The notes under the pieces are model-generated. The model saw nothing but the letters and a program-made list of their open reading frames with translations, made no database searches and had not been told where the DNA came from. Below, one piece after another: positions 9,315 to 18,597 of a DNA stretch of 64,000 nt. Location of the stretch: contig NZ_CP015863.1 of assembly GCF_002163755.1 (NCBI RefSeq), forward strand, positions 1,922,001-1,986,000, given 5' to 3'. The stretch is from Vibrio campbellii CAIM 519 = NBRC 15631 = ATCC 25920. Lineage in GTDB: Bacteria; Pseudomonadota; Gammaproteobacteria; Enterobacterales; Vibrionaceae. Position numbers and translations under genes: made by a program. How positions within the stretch are numbered: the first letter of the stretch is position 1; each line of letters starts with the position of its first letter.

Positions 9315-10853
9315 TTGTTAAATAATTCAATAAAAAAGTACATAATATTCATCATTTCATTCGTTATCAATTATTCGGTAGCTGCAATTGATCTAGATAA
9401 TGCGACACTCAATGAAATCCACATTGCGTTAAAAAATAAAAAGATAACATCAGAGCAATTAGTAGAATCTTATTTAGAGAGAATTGAGAAAAATAAGGCT
9501 CTGAACGCGGTTGTAAGCATTGATGACACCGCTTTGAAAAATGCGAAAAAATGGGATAAATCGGGCGATAAAAACTCGATACTTGGGGGAATTCCATTTC
9601 TAGTAAAAGATAATTACAACGTAGTAGATCAACCTAATACTGCAGGCTCGATTGCACTCCAAGATAATATCGCAAAATATGATGCTAAGGTGGTAGAGTT
9701 GCTAAAACAACAGGGGGCAATTGTGCTGGGCCGGACGAATATGTCAGAACTCGCAGCCTCTTACGGGCGGTTCGGTTACAGTTCGCTCGCCGGGCAAACT
9801 CTTAACCCACTTAACTTACAGCGGGATCCCTCCGGTTCAAGCAGCGGTTCAGCGTCTGCAGTTGCTGCCCATTTAGCTCCTTTTGCATTGGGTACAGACA
9901 CCACAGGATCGATTCGTGGTCCTGCTTCAGTCACTGGTTTGATAGGATATCGACCGTCAATGGGGTTAACCAGTCGTACAGGCGTTGTGCCACTTTCTCT
10001 GACTTTTGACACAATAGGACCGCTTGTATCCTCCGTGGAAGATCTTGTTATCATCATGGACATCATAGCAGTGGAAGATACAAAAGATCAGGCAAGTGTG
10101 TTTTATTATTCGACACAATCAGCCCCAAATTTTACTCGATCGTTGAATGAAGCAACGCTTGAGAATAAGAGGTTGGGATATATAAATAACTATTCGGGTG
10201 CGAACGATGAGGTGGATGTGATTATTGATCAGTCACTAATAAAAATGAAAGGCCAAGGGGCTGAGGTCATCGAATTATCATTACCTGAAGAGATGGCATC
10301 CATTGGCGCAACTGTTTCATCTTTTATTATTGCAGCAGAGTTTAAACCACAATTGGAAACACACTTGCGCACCAATAATACAACGCTAAATTTGTCTGAA
10401 ATAATTAAAAAACTTAAAGCCGATAAAGAGAACCCTCACCCTATCAATCCCAAGCGATTGGCTGCTTTAGAACAGAATATGCTCAATCATGATACCAACA
10501 GTTCTCGTTACATAAGCTTACTCAACCAACATTTACCATTAATGAGAGCTAAACTGGATTCTATAAAAAAACAGTATCGATTAGATGGCTTTGTATTTGC
10601 GACTAGGCCCTGCCCGGCAGCACCACTGCCAAGCATTATTGATGATAGCTACCAATGTCGGTCACAAGATCTACTGGAGGCTGGTTATATTGCTTCTCTA
10701 CTAGGGTATCCTGAAATCTCAATCCCAGCTGGAGTCACACAAAGTAATATCCCGGTCAGCTTATCTTTTTTAGGTGGCTTTGCTCAAGATGTAGAAATGA
10801 TCCAGCTCGGTCACGCATTTGAAAAACTGGCCCATTTTTCGGTAGAAAATTGA
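9315..10853 (+). CDS. Secreted amidase (amidase-signature family)
   Basis: A 512-residue protein with an N-terminal hydrophobic signal sequence ending near NYSVAA. The amidase-signature Ser-Ser-Lys triad is visible: the Lys in GIPFLVKDNYNV, and the Gly/Ser-rich segment DPSGSSSGSASAVAA followed by GTDTTGSIRGPAS. It probably hydrolyses an amide substrate in the periplasm or outside the cell; the substrate cannot be told. The start is a TTG with a strong AAGGAG ribosome site at 9303-9308. It is transcribed divergently from the AraC gene. Composition is AT-rich, suggesting acquisition. Confidence 0.88.
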   Translation: MLNNSIKKYIIFIISFVINYSVAAIDLDNATLNEIHIALKNKKITSEQLVESYLERIEKNKALNAVVSIDDTALKNAKKWDKSGDKNSILGGIPFLVKDNYNVVDQPNTAGSIALQDNIAKYDAKVVELLKQQGAIVLGRTNMSELAASYGRFGYSSLAGQTLNPLNLQRDPSGSSSGSASAVAAHLAPFALGTDTTGSIRGPASVTGLIGYRPSMGLTSRTGVVPLSLTFDTIGPLVSSVEDLVIIMDIIAVEDTKDQASVFYYSTQSAPNFTRSLNEATLENKRLGYINNYSGANDEVDVIIDQSLIKMKGQGAEVIELSLPEEMASIGATVSSFIIAAEFKPQLETHLRTNNTTLNLSEIIKKLKADKENPHPINPKRLAALEQNMLNHDTNSSRYISLLNQHLPLMRAKLDSIKKQYRLDGFVFATRPCPAAPLPSIIDDSYQCRSQDLLEAGYIASLLGYPEISIPAGVTQSNIPVSLSFLGGFAQDVEMIQLGHAFEKLAHFSVEN

Positions 10854-11197
10854 TTATACCTAGATGGTCTTCCCCCCATTGACAAGATATCTATGCCTAT
10901 AAAAGAGGCCGGTCGCTTCCATATGTCCGGCCTATGCGTGAAGCTGCCAATTCTGGACTTGACGACACTTCGCGCATAGCTTTTATCAGGTAATCAATAT
11001 TAGTAAGCCTTTGGGCATATCAGATTGGCTATAGGCTCTAGTCGTACCCGTTTTTCATCTTAACTGCCATCTATATAATTCTTTAGTAAGCCTTTATTAA
11101 CTCTTCGTGTTAAATAGCAACTAGAGTCTAATAACTATCTCCTCGACAGATAATTATCTACTATATTAGAATTACCTTACTCGCTCAGAGTATCATT
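10854..11197. other. Intergenic region between amidase and IS30 remnant
   Basis: About 340 bases without a gene. A 7-bp inverted repeat AGGCCGG / CCGGCCT (10906-10912, 10927-10933) with a 14-base loop lies 50 bases after the amidase stop. It has no T tract, so it is at best a weak terminator. Nothing else is recognised. Confidence 0.45.
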
Positions 11198-12127
11198 CTT
11201 GGATTCAAGAACGGAGTGCGACACCTCTGAACATAAAAACAGCGAAATGCGAAAATCATGAAGTTAACTCCCGCTAAGAAGTAAAAAACATGAGATAAAC
11301 GCACCTTACTAAGAACGAAACGCACATGATTTCTGCACTCAGAAAGCGAGGAATTAGTACCGTTAAAATAGCTAAACAACTTGATCGTCACAAATCGACT
11401 TCAGATTACTTGAAGCCTTGCTACGACAGGATTGGAGCCCTGACCAAATCGTCGGATATCTAAGGAGCCAAGAGCTCATTTATCAGCATATTTGGAACGA
11501 AAAAACTCTCGGTGGGACCCTATGGAAGCACCTACGCCGGTCCACTAAGAAAAGGCGTAAGAGGTATAACTCAAAAGACAGCCGACGTCGGCTGACGCAA
11601 AGCGCCATATTACCGATAGGCCAGCAAAAGCTGAGCATAGAAAAGAGCCCTGTCATTGGGAAATGGATACCGTCGTTAGCCGCGGAACCAAGCACTGTAT
11701 AGTGACGTTAGTCGACAGAATGACTGGCTACACTTTTATTGGGCAAATGGACGATAGAACAAGCGAGTCGCTCAACGTAAGAATGAGCAAAATCATCACC
11801 CGCTCTGACTTACCCTTTAAAACGACAACTGTGGATAACAGCACTGAATTTCATGGTTATGCACAACTAGAGAAACATCATAACTGTCTGTTTTAACTTG
11901 TAAAGCCTTACCATTCATGGGAACGAAGTAAAAATGAAAACACCAACGGCTTGATATTACAATACTTACCAAAACGAACTTCTATGTCACACGTAACACA
12001 GAAGATCTACAATGAAATTGCATACAAATTACATACGCGCCCGCGCAAAAGACTTGGGTATAGGACACCAACGGAGTACATTCATGCGCATCTGTAAAAA
12101 GTGTCGCACTTCAAACTTGATACTAAG
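11198..12127 (+). mobile_element. Decayed IS30-family element, copy 1
   Basis: About 930 bases closely matching the longer copy at 62871-63951. Both ends are present as a roughly 27-base imperfect inverted repeat whose inner part is GAAGTGCGACAC. Two internal deletions are seen by comparison: about 130 bases near 11390 (N-terminal HTH part) and about 28 bases near 11466. Many point changes have also accumulated. No target duplication was recognised. The right end touches the last codons of the GNAT cassette gene. Confidence 0.85.
11290..12097 (+). pseudogene. IS30-family transposase pseudogene (copy 1)
   Basis: Remnant of a DDE transposase, recognisable in three frames against the other copy. 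Pieces include LRQDWSPDQIVGYL, the first-Asp region around MDTVVSRGTKHCIVTLVDRM, VDNSTEFHGYAQLEKHHNC and the Glu region NENTNGL. The original ATG (11290) is followed at once by an in-frame stop, a large piece of the N-terminal domain is deleted, and a stop replaces a Tyr codon after HHNCLF. It cannot encode active transposase. Confidence 0.85.
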
Positions 12128-12545
12128 AGATTGTTTTCGACATGCTGTAAAACCTATCATCAGCGTTATCAACCACAAAACCAACTCTTTCATACAAATG
12201 AAAAGCTGGGCTGATTTTAAATACACGTAACTTAAGTCGATTAGCGCCTGATTCAATGGCTAACCTTTCACATTCTGAAAGTGCTAACGCACCAATGCCT
12301 TTATTTCGGTATTCCTCACCGACTTGCAAGTCACGAACATAACAACCATCATTATCAAATGCCAAACGAATTGCCCCAACGACCTCATCATTTAAGAGGA
12401 TATCGAAATTGGCTAAATCTTGAATTTGCTCTTCGATTTTTGAGCAATCCCAATCAACAGAATAATGCTCGTAGTATAAACGCATATTTACGTAAGTAAT
12501 CTTATCCGACGCTGATAAATCTTTTGTTTGTTGATACGAAACCAT
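12123..12545 (-). CDS. GNAT acetyltransferase (integron cassette gene)
   Basis: A 140-residue GNAT-fold N-acetyltransferase. The acetyl-CoA binding loop is visible as VGEEYRNKGIGALAL, with the following helix and strand (LKLRVFKISPAFHLYERVGF). The substrate is unknown. The ribosome site GGAG comes from the cassette core region just upstream (GTTAGGAG). The stop codon lies inside the last bases of the IS30 copy 1 end, so the original C-terminus and this cassette's own attC have been replaced by the IS. An attC of the preceding cassette (12555-12670) lies directly upstream. Confidence 0.85.
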   Translation of the reverse strand: MVSYQQTKDLSASDKITYVNMRLYYEHYSVDWDCSKIEEQIQDLANFDILLNDEVVGAIRLAFDNDGCYVRDLQVGEEYRNKGIGALALSECERLAIESGANRLKLRVFKISPAFHLYERVGFVVDNADDRFYSMSKTIS

Positions 12546-12554
12546 TGAATCTCC

Positions 12555-12670
12555 TAACGCCCTGTAAGGTGTGAGTAACGCAATACCGACCCCCTGCTTG
12601 CCATCTTAAACACTAAACGCAACGCATAGTAAAAATGCCACGCGTTGCGAATCACTCTTAAACAGTTATG
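12555..12670 (-). other. Integron attC site (Vibrio superintegron type)
   Basis: A 116-base imperfect palindrome typical of Vibrio cassette recombination sites. Outer arms begin TAAC at each end (TAACGCCCTGTAAGG on the plus strand, TAACTGTTTAAGAG on the minus). The inner stem is GCAACGC / GCGTTGC around a short T-rich spacer. It is the attC of the PEP-mutase-like cassette and shares long stretches with the site at 13576-13696. Confidence 0.85.
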
Positions 12671-12693
12671 TGATAGTTATAACACCCACGATA

Positions 12694-13452
12694 CTATAAA
12701 AATAGAGTTTCAAACGACCGTTCTCTTTTGATGGACATTAAGCTAGAGGACAGCGAGGCAAGCATTGCCTCATACACGAAGTTACCCATGCTTATACGTT
12801 TGACACCTAGAGTTTTCAGTTCTTGAAAACTAGGTAATTCAGGGATACACATTACATTTATTGGTAGCGACGTACTTGCTACAACAGTTTCAATATCATT
12901 AACGTCTCTAATACATGGTAGAAAAATTCCATCGGCGCCAGATTGTTGATACCTATTAATTCTTTCAATACTCTCAACTAGAGGTTCACTAACATTGAGC
13001 AAGAATGCATCGCTCCGAACATTAATGAAAACTTCAGTATCTGCTTCAGCGAGTAACAACCTAACTTGCTTAAGCGTTTTCTCAAATTGTGCAACATCAC
13101 ACAGCTGCCTGTGACCTTTTACTACAACACTATCTTCTATGTTTATGCCAACGACGCCGACTTTCACCAATTCGATAATGTTCTTTGCTATGAGTTCAGG
13201 TGTATCTCCAAAACCTGATTCAATATCAACTGTCAAAGGCAGATTGGTTGATCCACCGATTGCTTTAACAATTGACAACAAATCATTGAACTTAATATTC
13301 TCTCCATCATCTTTTCCAAGATTACTCGCAATAGCAGCACTGGAAGTACCGATAGCTAAAAACCCAACTTCCTCTGCGATCTTCGCACTCGGTACATCCC
13401 AAACATTACAAATAACTAGTGGTTCTTCCGCTCTATGCATACTTTTAAACAT
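12694..13452 (-). CDS. PEP mutase / isocitrate lyase superfamily protein (cassette gene)
   Basis: About 252 residues. The sequence matches the isocitrate lyase/PEP mutase superfamily: NVWDVPSAKIAEEVGFLAIGTSS at the N-terminus, the metal-binding region LTVDIESGFGDTPE, and GVVGINIEDS. Such enzymes make or break C-C or C-P bonds next to a carboxylate and use Mg2+. The substrate is unknown. The start at 13452 has GGGAG at good spacing; an upstream ATG at 13467 lacks a ribosome site. It is an integron cassette: attC sites lie on both sides and it has the same orientation as its neighbours. Confidence 0.85.
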   Translation of the reverse strand: MFKSMHRAEEPLVICNVWDVPSAKIAEEVGFLAIGTSSAAIASNLGKDDGENIKFNDLLSIVKAIGGSTNLPLTVDIESGFGDTPELIAKNIIELVKVGVVGINIEDSVVVKGHRQLCDVAQFEKTLKQVRLLLAEADTEVFINVRSDAFLLNVSEPLVESIERINRYQQSGADGIFLPCIRDVNDIETVVASTSLPINVMCIPELPSFQELKTLGVKRISMGNFVYEAMLASLSSSLMSIKRERSFETLFL

Positions 13453-13575
13453 GTCTGATACTCCCATATATGTTTGGAACTAATACTTTCAGACAGATGC
13501 TAGCGATGGCCATATCATAAAGCTCGCCAATTCCGGAACTGAATGATAAATATTGGTCCATAAGTCGCGGTCACA

Positions 13576-13696
13576 TAACGCCCAATTAAGGTGTGAAGCG
13601 CGCAACCACGACACTCAATTTAGCCACCGTAATCACCAAACTTAAACCAAACTAAAAATGCCAAGCGTGCTGAATCACTCTTAAATTGCTTGTTAG
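13576..13696 (-). other. Integron attC site (Vibrio superintegron type)
   Basis: A 121-base imperfect palindrome. Outer arms are TAACGCCCAATTAAGGTGTG (plus) against TAACAAGCAATTTAAGAGTG (minus), with a core GCGTTATG. The inner part contains the shared ATGCCAAGCGTG block. It lies directly after the stop of the cysteine hydrolase gene and is that cassette's attC. Confidence 0.85.
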
Positions 13697-13698
13697 CC

Positions 13699-14232
13699 CT
13701 ATGCCCAAAGGTTGCACGCCTCTACCGCTTCGATTTTAACACCGAAACTAGAAATGCTTGGTAACGTGGCATTGTGGTGCTCTCGAATTTGAGCCCCACT
13801 GGCGTGCTCCTTATCATGAGTTGTGTGAGCATCCGAAACCAAAGTTACGGGGTAGCCTAAACCTGCAGCTCTGCGAATGGTGGTATCAACGCAAAACTCT
13901 GAGGCGTAGCCACACACAATTAAGCTATCTACATCGAGTTCATTCAAAACACTTTGAAGATTAGTATTCAAGAAAGAGTCTGGTGTTGTTTTGCGAACGA
14001 AATGGTCACCAGTTTGTGTAATTAAGCTCGACTGCAATGCCCAACCAGCGCTTTCGTATTCAATAACAGATTTAGGTTGCTCGTGCTGAACAAAGATAAC
14101 TGGGACAGACTTAGCACGCGCCAATTTCGTAACTTCATTAATTTTGGTGAGTACGATTTGTGACTCAAATGGTTGAGGTTCCGGGTCGAACAGAATCGAC
14201 TGAACATCAATAACTAATACTGCAGATTTCAT
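13699..14232 (-). CDS. Cysteine hydrolase, isochorismatase-like (cassette gene)
   Basis: A 177-residue cytoplasmic hydrolase of the isochorismatase/nicotinamidase fold. The likely triad is visible: Asp in LVIDVQ (residue 9), Lys in FVRKTTPDSF, and Cys in CGYASEFCVDTT. The substrate (an amide or related bond) cannot be told. The ribosome site AGAGGAAAA is good. It is the first recognisable cassette of the array in the direction of transcription. Its upstream junction (GCGTTAGCC near 14248-14256) resembles a core site, but no attC or attI was recognised beyond it. Confidence 0.88.
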   Translation of the reverse strand: MKSAVLVIDVQSILFDPEPQPFESQIVLTKINEVTKLARAKSVPVIFVQHEQPKSVIEYESAGWALQSSLITQTGDHFVRKTTPDSFLNTNLQSVLNELDVDSLIVCGYASEFCVDTTIRRAAGLGYPVTLVSDAHTTHDKEHASGAQIREHHNATLPSISSFGVKIEAVEACNLWA

Positions 14233-14886
14233 TGTTTTCCTCTGATAGGGCTAACGCTTTTTATACGGCTTTTAGCCGCCTTTTATCGTCTTATAATGCA
14301 GCCTATCTGGTTGCAGTTCAATTAATAATCAGTAGGTTAATGAATAGTGCTGAGTTTTGGACCGCCAAATGACGCATAATTAAAAAAAGCAAAACTCAGC
14401 ACTTAATTGAATAACTACAGGTAAGGCAAATGCAAAATTACAGATTTTGAGTAGACTTTCATGTTGAGAAGGAATTTACAGGAATCGTTACGATGACGCC
14501 TTTTTTGATTCCCATTTGTCAGAATCTTGTCACTGTTCCCGGTAAGCACAACATTCAACGCGCCACCACTTTACCGACTTGCGAGTTTACTTAAGCTAAC
14601 TTTTCGAACCAGTCGACTATGCTTTCATCAATACTGAAGCAACTCCTAATGGCACCTTCACAATTCCGTGTAATTTGCAAAAGCAGGGCGTTAGTTCCGC
14701 CCCCTTATGCGGAAACTTCTAGGCCAATTCACCAGATGTAACACAAACCGCTTTGCTCTCTTCACACCAAAAGCGCAATTCGTAAGATAAGTGCCTGCAC
14801 CCATTGAGCAGTTTTCTAAATGTTAACGACTTTAAGTTTATCCGCTAAAAATGCCGTACCCCCATGATTAAAGCTCGGTTAGATAA
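14233..14886. other. Gene-free region at the edge of the cassette array
   Basis: About 650 bases with no credible gene on either strand. It begins with a core-like GCGTTAGCC junction for the cassette array. It also contains a perfect 13-bp inverted repeat (14347-14402). The rest has scattered stops in all frames and may be decayed coding sequence, but no homology is recognisable by eye. Confidence 0.5.
14347..14402. repeat. Perfect 13-bp inverted repeat, 30-base loop
   Basis: GTGCTGAGTTTTG at 14347-14359 pairs exactly with CAAAACTCAGCAC at 14390-14402. The loop contains an A7 run. There is no T tract after either arm, so a simple terminator is unlikely. It could be a pair of ends of a small mobile element or a protein-binding palindrome. 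Confidence 0.6.
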
Positions 14887-14912
14887 AAAGCCCCATAGCT
14901 ATATGAGGCTTT
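14887..14912 (-). terminator. Terminator of the MipA/OmpV-like gene
   Basis: On the minus strand the arms AAAGCC...CAT and ATG...GGCTTT flank a short AT-rich loop and are followed by TTTTT. It starts about 20 bases after the stop at 14935. Confidence 0.75.
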
Positions 14913-14934
14913 GGATATTTACATTCGGATGAGC

Positions 14935-16248
14935 TTAAAAATCATACTGGAAGTAGATGGTATTGTAGTTACTACCACCTTTGATGCGACCAAACTGAGA
15001 AGCACTCTCGAAAATCGCACTACGGTGATGCAACGAATAACCAACCCACATGTTTTCCCAATCTTTCTGGTTAAACAGATCGCCTACATTCACATCAAAT
15101 GAGAAGTCGAGATAGTTCAGCAAATTACTTGCGGTGTAGCCCTTCTCTTCCATCTCGGTACCTTCTATGTAGGTTACGTTATCGATGTAAGACATACCCT
15201 CTGCAACACCAAAACGCCATTTGGTCGGCCAATTAAAGGTGTAGTACGCCTTAATCGCCATCACATACTCAGTACTGGACGATTGAACCTCCGATGACCA
15301 ATGGTGGACCAGACCCGGTGTTAGGTAAATATCAATTGGGAAGCCGAAGATTTCATCCGTCAAAGGGTGTCCGTAGAATAATGACGTTAGCTGGTTGTTG
15401 TATTCATCCTTCTCGGCATTAAATTTGAAAATATCGCCGATATTAGAAGGCGTTGCCCAACCGTGAGCTACACGCAGATACGGACGGTTGCTCAACTCTG
15501 ATTTGCGAGCCTTCCCTTTGTCATTAAAGAAACCAAAGCCAACAAAGACTTCACCTTGATAGCGGTCTTCAACAATTTGGCCAATATACGCATTATTGTC
15601 TAAACGCGTGATGCTGGTTTCGCCAAGTAAATACAGGTTCGAGATAACATGGTAACGCGCCTTGATGCCTAAGTTAGCATCAATCCCAGCTCCAATTTTC
15701 TCGCCCGTTACTTCATCAAAAGAGTAATAAGTGCTGTTGAAGTCGGCGTCTTTATAACGAATGGTAAAGGAAGGTTCCAACTCCCAGTCGCCAAACTCGT
15801 AGTTTGCCGCGATACGGTAGTTAGAATGAAATTGAAATTCGTCATCCGTCATAACTTCGAATTCAGCGCGCCAGTTCTCGTCAAAGTTGTAACGAATTTG
15901 GCCACCGAAATCGACGCGGTCGCCCTCAAAAGCGTTTTGAACTGATTTAGGAATATCAACAAAGCGCAAGCGCATGATCGCACTCGCACGCCAGTCGGAG
16001 TCGTCCTCATCAAACAAGAACACGCCACCTTCAAGACCATCAATGTAAAGGTGTTCATTCTCAAAGAACATCATTGGTACAAACGTGCTTACTGTCGAGT
16101 CATCGTTAGCTGTATAAAAAGGAATCGCAGCAGTGCGGTACATCGCTGCAATACCCCACTCTTGTTCTGCATGCTTCGACTCAGCAAATGCGGCTCCGCT
16201 TAGCAATAAGCCCGAGCATACTAGTGATGTTCCTAGTAGGTGTTTCAT
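14935..16248 (-). CDS. MipA/OmpV-like outer-membrane protein
   Basis: A 437-residue protein with a clear signal peptide (cleavage after AAFA, before ESKHAEQEW). Many amphipathic strands follow and the last residue is Phe (YFQYDF), as in outer-membrane barrels. The N-terminal half resembles MipA/OmpV proteins (AAIPFYT... GGVFLF). The last 50 residues (VGYSLHHRSAIF... RIKGGSNYN) recall the end of acyloxyacyl-hydrolase (PagL-like) barrels, including a His-x-Ser-like HHRS. It is longer than ordinary MipA proteins (about 250 residues). The ribosome site AGGAGAG is strong. The function is unknown; catalysis on lipid A is only a possibility. Confidence 0.75.
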   Translation of the reverse strand: MKHLLGTSLVCSGLLLSGAAFAESKHAEQEWGIAAMYRTAAIPFYTANDDSTVSTFVPMMFFENEHLYIDGLEGGVFLFDEDDSDWRASAIMRLRFVDIPKSVQNAFEGDRVDFGGQIRYNFDENWRAEFEVMTDDEFQFHSNYRIAANYEFGDWELEPSFTIRYKDADFNSTYYSFDEVTGEKIGAGIDANLGIKARYHVISNLYLLGETSITRLDNNAYIGQIVEDRYQGEVFVGFGFFNDKGKARKSELSNRPYLRVAHGWATPSNIGDIFKFNAEKDEYNNQLTSLFYGHPLTDEIFGFPIDIYLTPGLVHHWSSEVQSSSTEYVMAIKAYYTFNWPTKWRFGVAEGMSYIDNVTYIEGTEMEEKGYTASNLLNYLDFSFDVNVGDLFNQKDWENMWVGYSLHHRSAIFESASQFGRIKGGSNYNTIYFQYDF

Positions 16249-16521
16249 AACTCTCCTATGTTGCTGTAATTAGGGACAGTATTTAATCACGACGAGTATA
16301 TCTGACTTTACCCGCCTATCGGTTAAAAATTCCTTAAGGACTAAGTAGCTTTACTATAACCGCACATATTTTAGGCGATTTATAAATTTGTTTTGAATCA
16401 ACCTCAAATATTCAATCGATTGCACTTATACATTCACGAGTTTTATCTTTAATCTGCAATTGCATTTTTGCTACGAATATACACACATAAGAAAATACAC
16501 AACCATAATAAAAGGTTAATT

Positions 16522-18543
16522 ATGCGAAACGTCACTTTATTATCGCTTGTCCCTTTCGCGTTCGCCTCGCAGGCAGCACAAATTGTGGAACACTCTCAAA
16601 CTGACATCTCTGAAGCACTCAATATTGCTGGTAAATCATCCTACATGCCAGCAAGTACCGAGCTGAGCTATCAAAACATCAACCGAGTAGAAATTGGCCA
16701 ACAAACGCTTGTTCGTAAACAGCAGTTGCATTACGGCGTACCTGTTTACGGCCATTCTGTCGTCGCAGATCTTTCCGCAAAAGGCTTTGCTCAATCGATT
16801 GACGGCAATGTCGTGGTTGGAATCGATAACGACTTGGACTCAACGCTACCGATGATCAGTGCTAACCAAGCGATTGAGATCGCAACGGGTACTGAGCAAG
16901 GTTTTGCATCCAACGAGTCTCCAGAGAATGATGCTCGTGCGGAACTAATGGTTTGGCTCGACGAACAAAATACCGCGCACCTTATCTACAAAGTCGATGC
17001 GGTTAAGATTGTGAATCTGCGTCCTTCTCGTCCTATCACGCTGGTTGATGCAAAATCAGGCGAGATCATGGACCAATGGGAAGGTCTTGCATTTCTTGAG
17101 GCAGAAGGCCCTGGCGGCAACCAAAAAAGTGGTCGTTATTACTTTGGCCCAAATACTAAGTTTGGTGGATTTCAAGTCGACCAATACTGTCAGATGAACA
17201 GTGATAACGTCGAAACGATCAACATGAACAACCAACAATGGGGTGGTCAAGTTCATCGCTTCAACTGCAACGTGAATAACTACCGAGAAATCAACGGGGC
17301 ATACGCGCCAATGAATGACGCACACTACTTCGGCCAACGTGTGTTTGACATGTACCGTGAGTGGCTTGGCGCACGTCCTATTCAACAAAAACTCACCATG
17401 CGCGTTCACTACGGCTCAAACTATGGCAACGCGTTTTGGGATGGCCGTCAGATGACCTTTGGTGATGGCAACAGCTCTATGTACCCTCTTGCGACTTGGG
17501 ATGTTATCGCACATGAAGTCAGCCACGGTTTCACGGAGCAAAATTCAGGGTTGGAATATCGCGGCATGTCTGGCGGAATGAACGAATCATTTTCTGACGT
17601 CGCTGCTGCTGCACTTAGCCAATACGTGCATGGTAGCTTCAACTGGAAAATGGGTGAACACGTGATGAAATACTCGCCAGCAATGCGTTACTTCATCAAC
17701 CCAAGTCACGATGGTGCTTCAATTGGTCACGTGAATCAATACTACCGTGGCATCGATGTTCACCACAGCTCTGGTATTTTCAACAAAGCCTTTTACCACC
17801 TTGCGACAAGCTCAGGCTGGAGCATCAAAAAAGCATTCATGGCTTACGCAACGGCGAACCAGTTGTACTGGACGCCAAACTCAACCTTCCAGCAAGGTGC
17901 AGAAGGCGTATGCAAGGCAGCGCAAAAGCTGGGATATGAAAGCTCTGCTGTCACGTCTGCGTTCTCTCAAGTGGGTGTTCAGGTGATGAACTGTGAAAGC
18001 GGTCAACCTAATCCAAATCCAAACCCTGGGCCGGATACAGGCATGAACGAGCTTTCTCTCAACATGCCTGTTGCGATCCAAAGCAACGCGGCTGGCGAGC
18101 AACAGTTCGTTCTGCGCAGAACCTCTAGCGATGATGTTTGGGTGCAAACTTACAATGGCTTTGGTAATGTGGAACTTTATGTAGCGATTGATCGCCCAGC
18201 AACACCTTCAGATTACGACTGCTCATCGACCAATATGGGTAATGAAGAAGCGTGTGGTTTTGGTGGTATTCAAGGTTCAGACATTTATGTCACTGTAACA
18301 AATACGCAGAGCGCCTCTGACGCCTACCTTGCCGTCAGTGAGACATACGGAACGCCACAGCCAAACCCAGAGCCACAAGACCAGTGCGCGTCTCTGCAAG
18401 AGTGGTCACCTTACAACTACTACCCTGCTGGTTCTTCAGTGAAGTATTGGGGCAACCGCTTTGTTGCGACACAAGACAACTGGGGAGCAGACCCTTTTCA
18501 GAACTACTGGTTCTGGACATTTGAAGGCAGCTGTAACGACTAA
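16522..18543 (+). CDS. Secreted M4 metalloprotease (vibriolysin type) with chitin-binding-type tail
   Basis: A 673-residue secreted preproprotein: signal peptide, FTP/PepSY-type propeptide (to about residue 200), then the thermolysin-fold catalytic domain. The zinc site HEVSH lies at about 331-335 with downstream GGMNESFSDVAA, and the transition-state His is in GIDVHHSSGIF. A linker NPNPNPGP leads to a PPC-like beta domain (about 515-615). A second proline linker leads to a 50-residue C-terminal module (LQEWSPYNYYPAGSSVKYWGN... NYWFWTFEG) of the CBM5/12 chitin-binding type. An AAAGG ribosome site decides the ATG at 16522 over the one at 16468. Related proteases are hemagglutinin/protease and vibriolysin. 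The extra CBM suggests action on chitinous surfaces. Confidence 0.92.
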   Translation: MRNVTLLSLVPFAFASQAAQIVEHSQTDISEALNIAGKSSYMPASTELSYQNINRVEIGQQTLVRKQQLHYGVPVYGHSVVADLSAKGFAQSIDGNVVVGIDNDLDSTLPMISANQAIEIATGTEQGFASNESPENDARAELMVWLDEQNTAHLIYKVDAVKIVNLRPSRPITLVDAKSGEIMDQWEGLAFLEAEGPGGNQKSGRYYFGPNTKFGGFQVDQYCQMNSDNVETINMNNQQWGGQVHRFNCNVNNYREINGAYAPMNDAHYFGQRVFDMYREWLGARPIQQKLTMRVHYGSNYGNAFWDGRQMTFGDGNSSMYPLATWDVIAHEVSHGFTEQNSGLEYRGMSGGMNESFSDVAAAALSQYVHGSFNWKMGEHVMKYSPAMRYFINPSHDGASIGHVNQYYRGIDVHHSSGIFNKAFYHLATSSGWSIKKAFMAYATANQLYWTPNSTFQQGAEGVCKAAQKLGYESSAVTSAFSQVGVQVMNCESGQPNPNPNPGPDTGMNELSLNMPVAIQSNAAGEQQFVLRRTSSDDVWVQTYNGFGNVELYVAIDRPATPSDYDCSSTNMGNEEACGFGGIQGSDIYVTVTNTQSASDAYLAVSETYGTPQPNPEPQDQCASLQEWSPYNYYPAGSSVKYWGNRFVATQDNWGADPFQNYWFWTFEGSCND

Positions 18544-18559
18544 TAAGCAATGATAAAAG

Positions 18560-18590
18560 AGAGCCCGCTCCGATAGCGGGCTCTGTGTTT
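18560..18590. terminator. Shared terminator between protease and transglutaminase-like genes
   Basis: A perfect 10-bp stem AGAGCCCGCT / AGCGGGCTCT with a 5-base loop, followed by GTGTTTGTT on the plus strand and preceded by an A run. It lies in the 54-base gap between convergent genes. Confidence 0.8.
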
Positions 18591-18597
18591 GTTGCAA

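Noticed and set aside
11198..14256. A complete superintegron
   Set aside because: No integrase, no attI and only two full attC sites are present in this region.
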